NCBI GenBank assembly: GCA_013003245.1
Contig: JABDJX010000248.1
Coordinates: 1-41,311, forward strand
From: Silicimonas sp.
GTDB taxonomy: Bacteria; Pseudomonadota; Alphaproteobacteria; Rhodobacterales; Rhodobacteraceae
DNA: 41,311 bases
Direction of reading: 5' to 3'
Part shown: positions 23,598 to 31,460 of the stretch, one piece after another
Layout of the letters: every line of letters begins with the position of its first letter
Numbering within the stretch: the first letter of the stretch is position 1
The notes under the pieces: generated by a model
Databases searched by the model: none
What the model saw: only the letters and a program-made list of their open reading frames with translations
Told to the model about the DNA's origin: nothing
Made by a program: the position numbers and the translations under genes

Positions 23598-24299
23598 TCA
23601 CATTGCCAAATAGCCGCCATCCACGGGGTAAACCGCGCCCGTAACAAAGCTTGCCTCATCGCTCAACAGCCAGCGCACCAAAGCGCCAACCTCTTGGGTT
23701 TGTCCCCACCGTTTCATCGGCGTTCGCGTCATAATGCCATCAGTACGACCCTGATCTTCGCGCAAGGCTTGCGTCATCTCGGTCTCGATCCAACCCGGTG
23801 CAATTGCATTCACGCGAATGCCGTCCTCGGCCCACTTGCCCGCCAGCGCCTTTGTCAGCTGAGCAATTCCTCCCTTTGAGGCGGAGTAGGCTGGCACAAT
23901 AGGTCCGCCAAAAGTGCTGAGCATTGAGGCCATGTTGACGATTGCCCCGCCACTTGCCGCCAAAAGATCGTGCGCGGCCAGACAGCACCGCATCGTTCCG
24001 GTCAGGTTCACATCGATGACCTGTTGAAAGACCTCGATCTCATATTCGTCATGGCGCCGGATAATCCCCGCACAATTGACCAATCCGTCAAGCTGATCGA
24101 TCCGGTTAAACAATGCCGTTACCGAAGCTCCATCGGTTACATCCAGTAAACACAGGTCGATCCCTGACTGCGCCTCAAAAGCATCCAACTCTGCTTGTGA
24201 GGCTGAGGCCGCAATGACGGACCATCCATGACTTGCAAGGACACGTGCGACACCCGCCCCGATCCCACGCGTGCCGCCGGTGACGACAATCTGTTTCAT
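23598..24299 (-). CDS. Short-chain dehydrogenase/reductase (SDR), substrate unknown
   Basis: A 233-residue classical SDR with TGGTRGIG (residues 7-14) for cofactor binding, NCAG (about 75-78), and catalytic S125, Y138 and K142 (YSASK). The C-terminal VTGAVYPVDGGY closes the fold. It probably oxidises or reduces an alcohol or ketone in the cytosol with NAD(P). It is the first gene of a two-gene unit with the cupin gene. It is not a close copy of the hpsO gene product, so it is not a recent duplicate. A link to sulfonate use is only positional. Confidence 0.85.
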   Translation of the reverse strand: MKQIVVTGGTRGIGAGVARVLASHGWSVIAASASQAELDAFEAQSGIDLCLLDVTDGASVTALFNRIDQLDGLVNCAGIIRRHDEYEIEVFQQVIDVNLTGTMRCCLAAHDLLAASGGAIVNMASMLSTFGGPIVPAYSASKGGIAQLTKALAGKWAEDGIRVNAIAPGWIETEMTQALREDQGRTDGIMTRTPMKRWGQTQEVGALVRWLLSDEASFVTGAVYPVDGGYLAM

Positions 24300-24450
24300 G
24301 TCAGCTTTTCCTTCCCATCATGTGCATCTTCTCGCGTCTTGCCTGCTTTGGAAAGGGATCAGCTAAAAGCGGCTAGGTGAACTGTGCAAATCGAAAGCCG
24401 AGTGATAGTCAGTCTTCACAAAGTGACTTTTCAATCAAACGGACACGCGC

Positions 24451-24798
24451 ATGACCATCAAACGCCTGCAAACCTCGGCTCGCATGAGCAAAATCGTCAA
24501 ACACAACGGAGTGGCCTACCTCTGCGGCCAGGTGGGAACTGCGGATGAATCGGTGGCTGATCAGACGCGCGAGTGTCTGAGAAGGATTGAAGCCTTGCTG
24601 GCCGAGGCGGGTTCTTCGCCAAAACACATTCTGCAGGCCGTCATCTGGCTTGCCGACATGAGTGATTTCGCTGAGATGAACGAGGTTTGGGATGCGTGGG
24701 TCCCAGAAGGCCACGCCCCTGCCCGCGCTTGCGGCGAAGCCAAACTGGCACGCCCGGCCTTGAAGGTTGAAATCATCATCACTGCAGCGTGTGATTAG
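24451..24798 (+). CDS. RidA/YjgF-family protein (enamine/imine deaminase-like)
   Basis: A 115-residue protein of the RidA superfamily, which hydrolyses reactive enamines and imines formed by PLP enzymes or amino-acid oxidases. The family's GQVGT segment and the C-terminal PARACGEAKLARPALKVEI are visible; the conserved arginine of RidA that binds the carboxylate is probably R93 in PARACG. The conserved GxxG and trimer-forming segments fit. It is transcribed divergently from the SDR-cupin pair and ends in a TTAG word that interlocks with the convergent deaminase gene. It could serve amino-acid or base breakdown; the precise partner is not known. Confidence 0.85.
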   Translation: MTIKRLQTSARMSKIVKHNGVAYLCGQVGTADESVADQTRECLRRIEALLAEAGSSPKHILQAVIWLADMSDFAEMNEVWDAWVPEGHAPARACGEAKLARPALKVEIIITAACD

Positions 24799-26084
24799 GA
24801 ATGCCCGACGGCCATGTCCGCTTCGTTTAATTTCAAGGCGCCTCCAGAGGCCGTGATTTCATGTGTCACAGGTGTCGAACGTGACACGATCCGGCCTGCG
24901 TGTGCCACGGCAATACGGTGCGCACGCAGGCGAATGGCTTCGATTTTGTCAGTGGCCTGCAGCACCACGAAATTCGCGTTGCATCCTTTGCGAACACCAT
25001 AGTCCTCAAGACCCATGATGCGCGCCGAATTCTCAGTCACCGCATCAAAGCACCACTCCATATCTGCTCGGCTTGAAAGCTGCCCGACGTGAAGCCCCAT
25101 GAAGGCCACATCAAGCATGTCGGCTTTGCCCAAAGAATACCAAGGGTCCATCATGCAATCCGAACCAAAACCAACAGTAATGCCCGCATCCCGCAATTCG
25201 CGGACGCGTGTTTGCCCGCGCCGTTTGGGATAGCTGTCGTGCCTGCCTTGCAGCATGATGTTGATCAATGGGTTGGGGATCGCGTGGACACCTGCCTCAA
25301 CCATCAAGGGGATCAGTTTGGATACATAATAGTTGTCCATCGAATGCATCGATGTCAGGTGCGATCCGGTCACACGTCCCTGAAGGCCCAGACGCTGGGT
25401 TTCAAAGGCCAATGTTTCGATATGACGGCTCATCGGGTCATCGCTTTCGTCGCAATGCATATCGACCATCAGCCCGCGCTCTGCGGCGATCTCACATAAA
25501 AGACGTACGCTTTCCGCACCGTCAACCATCGTGCGCTCGAAATGCGGAATGCCACCAACAACGTCGACGCCAAGGTCCAATGCGCGCATCGTGTTTTCCA
25601 TCGCGGTGGGGTCGCGCAGCACGCCATCCTGCGGGAATGCGACCAATTGCAGGTCAAGATAGCCTTTGACTTTTTCACGCACCTCCAAAAGGGCCTGCAC
25701 GCCCTTCAGCGCGTCGTCGCAGGTATCTACATGCGATCGGATGGCACCGATGCCCTTGGCGGTTGCAAGGTTGCAGTAGCGCAGCGCCCTTTCAACGATG
25801 TCTTCAACGGATTGAACAGGTTTCAGTTCTCCCCAAAGCGCTATGCCCTCCAAAAGCGTTCCCGAAACATTCATCCGCGGCGTGCCCAAAGACAAAGTTG
25901 CGTCCATGTGGAAGTGCGGGTCAACAAAGGGGGGCGACACCAGATAGCCCCCGGCGTCGAACACGTCCTTGGCATCGGCCGTTATGTCTGCTTCGATGGC
26001 CTCAATTTTTCCATCCTTGCACGCAATGTCTGCGCCCGTTTGCCCATCGGTCAGGGTGGCGTTCTTGACGATCAGGTCAAACAT
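24795..26084 (-). CDS. CodA-like metal-dependent deaminase (cytosine-deaminase family)
   Basis: A 429-residue amidohydrolase with the CodA motif order. Metal ligands are H57 and H59 (DPHFHMD), H210 with E213 (HCDES), H242 (GSHLT) and D309 (FGSDC). Q152 in VAFPQDG corresponds to the substrate-reading glutamine of CodA, and NPLINIMLQGRHDSYPKRRG is nearly as in E. coli. The usual FGHDDVFDPWY reads FGSDCMMDPWY: the histidine becomes Ser and the aspartate after the metal ligand (D314 in E. coli) becomes Cys. That residue influences pyrimidine recognition, so cytosine may not be the substrate. AGGAG precedes the ATG at 26084. It is the last gene of the BMP-type importer operon. Confidence 0.82.
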   Translation of the reverse strand: MFDLIVKNATLTDGQTGADIACKDGKIEAIEADITADAKDVFDAGGYLVSPPFVDPHFHMDATLSLGTPRMNVSGTLLEGIALWGELKPVQSVEDIVERALRYCNLATAKGIGAIRSHVDTCDDALKGVQALLEVREKVKGYLDLQLVAFPQDGVLRDPTAMENTMRALDLGVDVVGGIPHFERTMVDGAESVRLLCEIAAERGLMVDMHCDESDDPMSRHIETLAFETQRLGLQGRVTGSHLTSMHSMDNYYVSKLIPLMVEAGVHAIPNPLINIMLQGRHDSYPKRRGQTRVRELRDAGITVGFGSDCMMDPWYSLGKADMLDVAFMGLHVGQLSSRADMEWCFDAVTENSARIMGLEDYGVRKGCNANFVVLQATDKIEAIRLRAHRIAVAHAGRIVSRSTPVTHEITASGGALKLNEADMAVGHS

Positions 26085-26092
26085 GGCAGCTC

Positions 26093-27037
26093 CTATCTTT
26101 GGCCTTTGAACCAAGGCGTCAGCAATGCGCGTGGATAGTCAGCCGAGCGTGCCGCGATGACAAGGGCGATGATCGACAGGATGTATGGAGCCATAAGGAA
26201 AATCTGGCCCGGCACCAATGCACCCATCTCGGTTTGCAGCCGCACTTGCAGCGCGTCGAACCCGCCAAAAAGCAATGCGCCTAGCAGTGCCTTGCCCGGT
26301 CGCCAACTGGCAAAGATCACAAGCGCGATGCAAACCCATCCGCGTCCGTTGACCATTCCGAAAAAGAAGGCGTCAAAGGCGGACATGGTCAAAAAGGCAC
26401 CGCCCAATGCCATCAAGGCCGAACCGGCGACAATGGCGCCGATGCGCAATCCGTAAACCGACAGGCCTTGTGCGTCGACACTATCGGGATTGTCGCCAAC
26501 TGCCTGCAACGCAACCCCAAGGGCAGTGCGGTTCATTACGAACCAGACCAAAGCCACCATCAAAAGAGCAAGCCACGTCAGCGCGGTTTGCTGGAACAGT
26601 ACCTGTCCAAGGAAGGGGAGGTCGGAAAGTACTGGTATATCGAGCGGTTGAAACGGCTCAATCCGCGGTGGAGATGAGACATTCGGCAAAGCCGTGCGAT
26701 AGGTGAAATAACTCACCGAGGTTGCAAACAGAGTTATGCCAAGCCCTGAGACATGCTGAGACAGACCAAGCGGAACGGTGAGGATAGCATGCAAAAGGCC
26801 GAACAGCGCGCCGGCCAGTGCGGCCACCAGAACGCCGCCCCAAAGGCCCGCACCCAGCCAAACAGCCATCCAGCCGCACATGGCACCAACGACGAAGATG
26901 CCTTCGATACCAAGGTTCAGCACACCTGCACGCTCGCAAATGAGTGCGCCCAAGACGCCAAAAATCAGCGGTGTGGCGATGCGCAAAGACGCGGCCCAAA
27001 AGCTCTCGCTGATCAGAATGTTCAAAATGTCCATCAT
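26093..27037 (-). CDS. BMP-type ABC transporter permease (nucleoside/base importer, second permease)
   Basis: A 314-residue inner-membrane protein with about nine hydrophobic segments. The characteristic ERAGVLNLGIEGIFVVGAM segment and the late FDAFFFGMVNGRGWVCIALVIFA are typical of the NupQ/YufQ-type permeases that import nucleosides or purines. Two ATGs are adjacent (27037, 27034); the first overlaps the upstream permease TGA. It ends 8 bp before the deaminase ATG, so both are co-expressed. Confidence 0.9.
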   Translation of the reverse strand: MMDILNILISESFWAASLRIATPLIFGVLGALICERAGVLNLGIEGIFVVGAMCGWMAVWLGAGLWGGVLVAALAGALFGLLHAILTVPLGLSQHVSGLGITLFATSVSYFTYRTALPNVSSPPRIEPFQPLDIPVLSDLPFLGQVLFQQTALTWLALLMVALVWFVMNRTALGVALQAVGDNPDSVDAQGLSVYGLRIGAIVAGSALMALGGAFLTMSAFDAFFFGMVNGRGWVCIALVIFASWRPGKALLGALLFGGFDALQVRLQTEMGALVPGQIFLMAPYILSIIALVIAARSADYPRALLTPWFKGQR

Positions 27038-28104
27038 GTGGCGCTTTCACTTTTCGAGCGAACGAAGCGGTACTTCGCGATGAACCCACCGACCAACACA
27101 CAAAGAAGCGACATGGACACCACCAGATCGGCAAGAAAGGACGAGACACCCATAGCGCGGCTCATGCTGTCCGCGCCCACAAAAACCGATGCGATGAACA
27201 ACGCGGCAATGACCACGCCAACAGGCGACAAACCGGCAAGCATTGCCACTACGATCCCTGTGTACCCGAATCCGGGTGACAGATCCGACGTCAGGTATCC
27301 TTTTAGTCCCGCCACTTCACTAACACCTGCCAAGCCTGCCAACCCACCAGAAATGATGGCGGCACCGAAAAGTGACCGATTTACATTGATCCCGGCGTGG
27401 CGGGCTGCGGCGGCGTTTTCACCAACGGCGCGCAGTTTGAACCCCCAGACCGAACGCACCAGCATGAACTGGGCGATTCCGGCCAGCACCAGGGCAATGA
27501 TCAGGCCCGAATGGATGCGCATCCGGTCCATAAGCGGTGGCAGCATGCCCTGATCGAGGACCGGGGCGGATTGCGGCCAGCCCAAACTCATCGGGTCCTG
27601 CAAGGGGCCTTCCAGCATCATTTGCAGAAAGATCAGAATGATGAAGTTCAGCAGCAGAGTGGTCACAACTTCATCCGCTCCAAATCGGATTTTCAGATAC
27701 GTGGGCGCAGCCATGCCCGCGGCTCCTGCGGCGGCACCAAGCAGAATTATAAGCGGTAACAACAGGATGCCTGAAATGTCGAGAACTCCGGAGCCAATGG
27801 CAACCGCTGCCATGGCACCGAGGTAAAGCTGCCCTTCGGCCCCAATGTTCCAAAGCTTGGCGCGGAAAGCCAATGCGGCTGCGAGTCCGGTAAAGATAAG
27901 TGGAGTCGCACGTGTCAGCATCTCGGAAAAGGCAAAGACCGACCCAAAGACGCCTTTGGCCATTTCGCCATAGGCGGTGATCGGGTTGGCCCCTGCCGCA
28001 AGCAAGGGAATGGCTGCCAGGGCCAGGGCGATGACCGCCGAAAGAACGGGGATGCCGACGGCAAAGGCCCGTGACGGGTTTTCGCGCGGCTCAATCCGGA
28101 TCAT
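27034..28104 (-). CDS. BMP-type ABC transporter permease (nucleoside/base importer, first permease)
   Basis: A 356-residue membrane protein with eight to ten hydrophobic segments. It contains ALAFRAKLWNIGAEGQLYLGA, a mark of YufP/NupP-type permeases, and LKGYLTSDLSPGFGYTGIVVAMLAG. It forms the channel with the downstream permease, energised by the double ATPase. Start and stop overlap the neighbours by 4 bp each (ATGA). Confidence 0.9.
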   Translation of the reverse strand: MIRIEPRENPSRAFAVGIPVLSAVIALALAAIPLLAAGANPITAYGEMAKGVFGSVFAFSEMLTRATPLIFTGLAAALAFRAKLWNIGAEGQLYLGAMAAVAIGSGVLDISGILLLPLIILLGAAAGAAGMAAPTYLKIRFGADEVVTTLLLNFIILIFLQMMLEGPLQDPMSLGWPQSAPVLDQGMLPPLMDRMRIHSGLIIALVLAGIAQFMLVRSVWGFKLRAVGENAAAARHAGINVNRSLFGAAIISGGLAGLAGVSEVAGLKGYLTSDLSPGFGYTGIVVAMLAGLSPVGVVIAALFIASVFVGADSMSRAMGVSSFLADLVVSMSLLCVLVGGFIAKYRFVRSKSESAT

Positions 28105-29618
28105 GCGGGCTCCCCCGCCATCATCAACCCGATCCTTTCGCGAACGTGCCCGCCCGCGTCGATCAAATGGCCTTCTCGGATGACAAGAATGCGGTCGGCT
28201 AGCCTCAGGATCTCATCCAGATCTTCGGATATCAGCACAACGCCCGCGCCGCGCGCCCGCGCCTCCAAAAGCCGTCGACCCACTTCTGCGGCTGCCCCCA
28301 TGTCCAAACCACGGGTGGGTTGATTGGCAAGGATCACGCGTGGCGTGCGTTCGAACACACGCGCAAGGATAAGCTTTTGGATGTTCCCGCCGGACAAAAG
28401 ACGCGAGGCTGCGGTCACAGCAGGCCCGCGCACGTCATAGTCTTTGACCAGCTTCTCGGCGTTTGCGTGAATGGCGTCGCGGCGCAATAGTCCATGCGAT
28501 TGAATCGCAGGATCATCGAGGCGTTCGATCACCATATTCTCGGCAACGCTCATTGCACCAACGATGCCTTCGCGGTGACGATCTTCGGGTATGCGTCCGA
28601 TACCAGCCTTTACCATCGCGGTTGGCGTGATTTTCTGGAGTTCGGTCTCATCGATACTGAGTGCGCCACTGGCGGGTTTTTCCAGACCGGCAACGACATT
28701 CGCCAATGCGCTTTGACCGTTTCCGGAAATGCCAGCGATCCCAACAATTTCATGGGCGCGCACGGTCAAATCCACACTTTTCAAGCTATCGCGGTGAGAT
28801 CTGCCCACGACAGAGACGCCTTTCAGCGAAAGCACCGGCGTGCCGGGCGGCATTTCCTGTCGTGTCACTTTGGGTGTGTCGGCTCCCACCATCATACGAG
28901 CGATTGCTTTTTCGTCGGCCTCATTGGTTGCCATTTCGCCGACCTTGCGACCGTGGCGCAAAACAGCAATCCGGTCAGAAAAGGCGAGAACCTCGCGCAG
29001 CTTGTGACTGATGAATATGACAGACAGTCCGTCTTTCGCCATCGCCTTGATGTTTTCAAACAGCGTGTCAGCTTCTTGCGGGGTTAACACGGCAGTGGGT
29101 TCATCCAACACCAGGATACGCGCGTCGCGATAAAGCGCTTTAAGGATCTCGACCCTTTGGCGTTCGCCCACAGAAAGACGTCCGACGGGCACGGTCAAAG
29201 GCGCGTTCAATCCGCTTCGTTCGATGATGCCCGCGATCTTATCCTTTGCCGCCCGCCGGTTTCTTCTAAGGGCAAGCAAGGGCTCTGATCCCAGAGTGAT
29301 ATTATCAAGCGCGTTGATATTTTCGGCGAGCGTGAAATGTTGGTGCACCATGCCAATACCAGCAGCCAAGGCTGCTTGCGGATGACCAAGGGGCAGGGGG
29401 CGAAGCGCGCCGGTTCCATCGCTCACCTCAACCGAACCAGAATCGGGCAGATAGTGCCCGAACAACATATTCATCAACGTCGTCTTGCCAGCTCCGTTCT
29501 CACCAAGAAGGGCCAGCACCTCGCCCTTTTCAAGGGTCAGCGAGACGTCATCGTTCGCAACGACCTGCCCAAATCGTTTGCTCAGCCCGTTAAGCCTTAA
29601 AACAGTTTGCTGTGTCAT
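28101..29618 (-). CDS. BMP-type ABC transporter double ATP-binding protein
   Basis: A 505-residue protein with two nucleotide-binding domains. The first has Walker A GENGAGKTTLM, signature LSVGERQRVEILKAL and Walker B ILVLDEPTAVL; the second has GISGNGQSAL (degenerate Walker A, as usual in this family) and LSGGNIQKLILARVF. Such proteins power BMP-type nucleoside importers. ATG 29618 is used; a TTG at 29639 is in frame but lies in the loop of a hairpin. Neither start has a Shine-Dalgarno, and the stem ends 6 bases before the ATG, which could restrict its translation. Confidence 0.91.
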   Translation of the reverse strand: MTQQTVLRLNGLSKRFGQVVANDDVSLTLEKGEVLALLGENGAGKTTLMNMLFGHYLPDSGSVEVSDGTGALRPLPLGHPQAALAAGIGMVHQHFTLAENINALDNITLGSEPLLALRRNRRAAKDKIAGIIERSGLNAPLTVPVGRLSVGERQRVEILKALYRDARILVLDEPTAVLTPQEADTLFENIKAMAKDGLSVIFISHKLREVLAFSDRIAVLRHGRKVGEMATNEADEKAIARMMVGADTPKVTRQEMPPGTPVLSLKGVSVVGRSHRDSLKSVDLTVRAHEIVGIAGISGNGQSALANVVAGLEKPASGALSIDETELQKITPTAMVKAGIGRIPEDRHREGIVGAMSVAENMVIERLDDPAIQSHGLLRRDAIHANAEKLVKDYDVRGPAVTAASRLLSGGNIQKLILARVFERTPRVILANQPTRGLDMGAAAEVGRRLLEARARGAGVVLISEDLDEILRLADRILVIREGHLIDAGGHVRERIGLMMAGEPA

Positions 29619-29624
29619 AAAGGA

Positions 29625-29652
29625 AATAGGCTGGCGCAATCGCCAGCCTATT
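29625..29652 (-). terminator. Attenuator-like hairpin between the binding-protein and ATPase genes
   Basis: A perfect 12-bp stem (29625-29636 with 29641-29652) and a 4-base loop start 4 bp after the binding-protein stop. On the minus strand the stem is followed by TTCCTTTAT, a short U-rich tail, so it could terminate part of the transcripts. It also leaves only 6 bases before the ATPase start codon. Confidence 0.82.
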
Positions 29653-29656
29653 ATTC

Positions 29657-30646
29657 TTAGTTGTCAGAGACCGGACGATCATCGTTCACGTTGACACGGA
29701 ACAGACCATCCAGAATTTCAGCTTCGCGCGCTTTCACGGCACTTGCCGTTTCGGCTGCGACGAGGCTTTCATCCATCACCAGCGAGCCGCCGCCATATGC
29801 CATAAAGCTGTATTGGCCATAGTCTGCCGCTTCAAAGGTGCCTGCAGCCACGTTTGCCACTGCTTTGTCGATGGTCGCTTCCATATGCCAAAGTGCAGAG
29901 GCCATGATTGTTCCGGGGTAGTCAGCGGAAGTGTCGATGACATTGCCGATCGCTTTAACCCCGCGCTCAACCGCAGCGTCAGAAACACCAAACCGCTCCG
30001 CATACATAACGTCAGCGCCCGCATCCATCATGGCAAAGGCGCTTTCCTTGGCTTTTGGCGGATCATACCAGCTGTCGATAAAATTTACGATGAATGTCAC
30101 ATCCGGGTTCACCTCGCGCGCGCCATCCATGAAGGCATGCATCAGGCGGTTCACTTCCGGAATGGCGTAGCCGCCGACCATGCCGATCACATTCGACTCG
30201 GTTGCAGCCCCGGCGACCATGCCGGAAAGGTACGACGGTTCGTGAATCCAGTTGTCGAAGACCGAGAAATTAGGGGCAACCGGACCAAAGGATGAACCCA
30301 TCAGGAAAGCAGTCTCGGGATAATCCTTGGCCACGTTGCGCGCAGCGCGCTCAAGTCCAAAGACCTCGCCCACAATCAACTGCGAACCCTGTTCGGCATA
30401 TTCGCGCATGACGCGTTCGTAATCGGTATTGGCCACGTTTTCGGAAAATGCGTATTCAATGTCGCCGCGTTCCGCCGCAGTGTTTAGGGCCTTGTGAATG
30501 CGGCTGATCCACTGCTGTTCCACAGGGAGCGTATAGATTGCTGCTACCTTAACTCTTTCGGCAACAGAGGCCCCAGCTGCGAGAAGAGTTGAAGCGGCTA
30601 CAACTGCCGCAAGTAGCACCCTTCGTGTGATTGATGTTTTGACCAT
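29657..30646 (-). CDS. BMP-family ABC transporter substrate-binding protein
   Basis: A 329-residue periplasmic receptor of the BMP/PnrA group, which in studied members binds purine nucleosides. A signal peptide (MVKTSITRRVLLAAVV, cleavage after SVA near residue 29) precedes the mature KVAAIYTLPVEQQWISRIH. There is no lipobox cysteine, so it is soluble rather than a lipoprotein. Family-typical segments are GYAIPEVNRLMHAFMDGAR and ADVMYAERFGVSDAAVE. AGGAG lies 8 bases before the ATG. It heads a five-gene operon (receptor, ATPase, two permeases, deaminase), suggesting uptake of a base or nucleoside for deamination. Confidence 0.91.
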   Translation of the reverse strand: MVKTSITRRVLLAAVVAASTLLAAGASVAERVKVAAIYTLPVEQQWISRIHKALNTAAERGDIEYAFSENVANTDYERVMREYAEQGSQLIVGEVFGLERAARNVAKDYPETAFLMGSSFGPVAPNFSVFDNWIHEPSYLSGMVAGAATESNVIGMVGGYAIPEVNRLMHAFMDGAREVNPDVTFIVNFIDSWYDPPKAKESAFAMMDAGADVMYAERFGVSDAAVERGVKAIGNVIDTSADYPGTIMASALWHMEATIDKAVANVAAGTFEAADYGQYSFMAYGGGSLVMDESLVAAETASAVKAREAEILDGLFRVNVNDDRPVSDN

Positions 30647-30839
30647 TTTCCCACTCCTGTTTGTTCAATCAAGAGAGTACCTTTTTACCGTTCAGTCAAA
30701 TTTAAAATATCTCAACAATACAATCCCGACTGTCGGACAACAAACTAAGCCTCGGTTTTGAACAGTTGGGCTGGCAATGGGCAAGAACCATGCGCAGTGC
30801 AAACACCAGCGCGTGTTTTCTGGGGAGTAAGGAATTAGG

Positions 30840-30915
<76 letters not shown>

Positions 30916-30945
30916 AAACCGGGTGCAGCCATTGTTGACTGCGCC

Positions 30946-30951
30946 CGTCAA
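30946..30951 (-). promoter_or_regulatory. Candidate -35 element of the tRNA-Ala promoter
   Basis: TTGACG on the minus strand lies 30 bp upstream of the tRNA 5' end. With a 17-bp spacer the -10 would be CTGCAC, a poor match, so only the -35 is supported; stable-RNA promoters of Rhodobacterales often have a strong -35 and weak -10. Confidence 0.3.
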
Positions 30952-30990
30952 ATACCTGCTTCCGTCTATGCGACGCAAGCAAAAAGAGTG

Positions 30991-31317
30991 TTAGTCGTCG
31001 TCTTCTTTGGCAACATCGGCGATCTCGTCAAGCGAGACATCGTCACTGTCGTCATCGTCTTCCAGAACATCGTCGCCCAGATCTACATCTGCGTCGTCGT
31101 CATCATCCAGTACAATTTCGTCGTCTTCTTCGTTTTCAGCTTCGGGCTTGGAATTGGCATCTGGCTTGTCGGCAACCATCGTGCGGTTTGTCTTGCCTGT
31201 GTCGATCGTGACCGTCTCGCCCGTATAGGGGCTGACGATTGGCGTCTTGTTCAGGTCATAGAACCGTTTTCCAGTGGTTGGGCAAATGCGCTTTGTGCCC
31301 CATTCTTCCTTGGGCAT
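30991..31317 (-). CDS. FYDLN-domain acidic protein (TIGR02300 family)
   Basis: A 108-residue soluble protein. The N-terminus MPKEEWGTKRICPTTGKRFYDLNKTPIVSPYTGE is split here by its two halves: GTKR-CP and FYDLN, the family mark, and PxxxPYTGE. The last 45 residues are almost entirely Asp and Glu. Members I recall keep a CxxC zinc ribbon (CPxCG twice); here CPTTG and SPYTG leave a single cysteine (C12), so zinc is probably not bound. The function of the family is unknown. It lies 75 bp upstream of the tRNA gene on the same strand. Confidence 0.88.
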   Translation of the reverse strand: MPKEEWGTKRICPTTGKRFYDLNKTPIVSPYTGETVTIDTGKTNRTMVADKPDANSKPEAENEEDDEIVLDDDDDADVDLGDDVLEDDDDSDDVSLDEIADVAKEDDD

Positions 31318-31460
31318 GTCTCATCTCTTCCGTTGGTCAATTTCATCGTGCCGCGTGCCACACTGGGCTTCGGCTGTCAAAGGCTTTCGCGCATCAAAGT
31401 GGGTCTGGTGCCGACAATCGGCAAGACGTAGTGTCGCGAAAAATCGGATGTTGGGGTGAA

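Noticed and set aside
30726-30736. CCGACTGTCGG palindrome upstream of the BMP receptor as operator
   Set aside because: A single short dyad with no regulator nearby; too weak to list as a feature.
30801-30818. Terminator after tRNA-Ala
   Set aside because: The 6-bp AAACAC/GTGTTT stem is AT-rich and lacks a T-run on the minus strand.
31239-31460. N-terminal extension of the SprT-like protease
   Set aside because: It overlaps the divergent FYDLN gene and has cysteine-rich random-looking sequence; the ATG at 31461 starts at the conserved domain.
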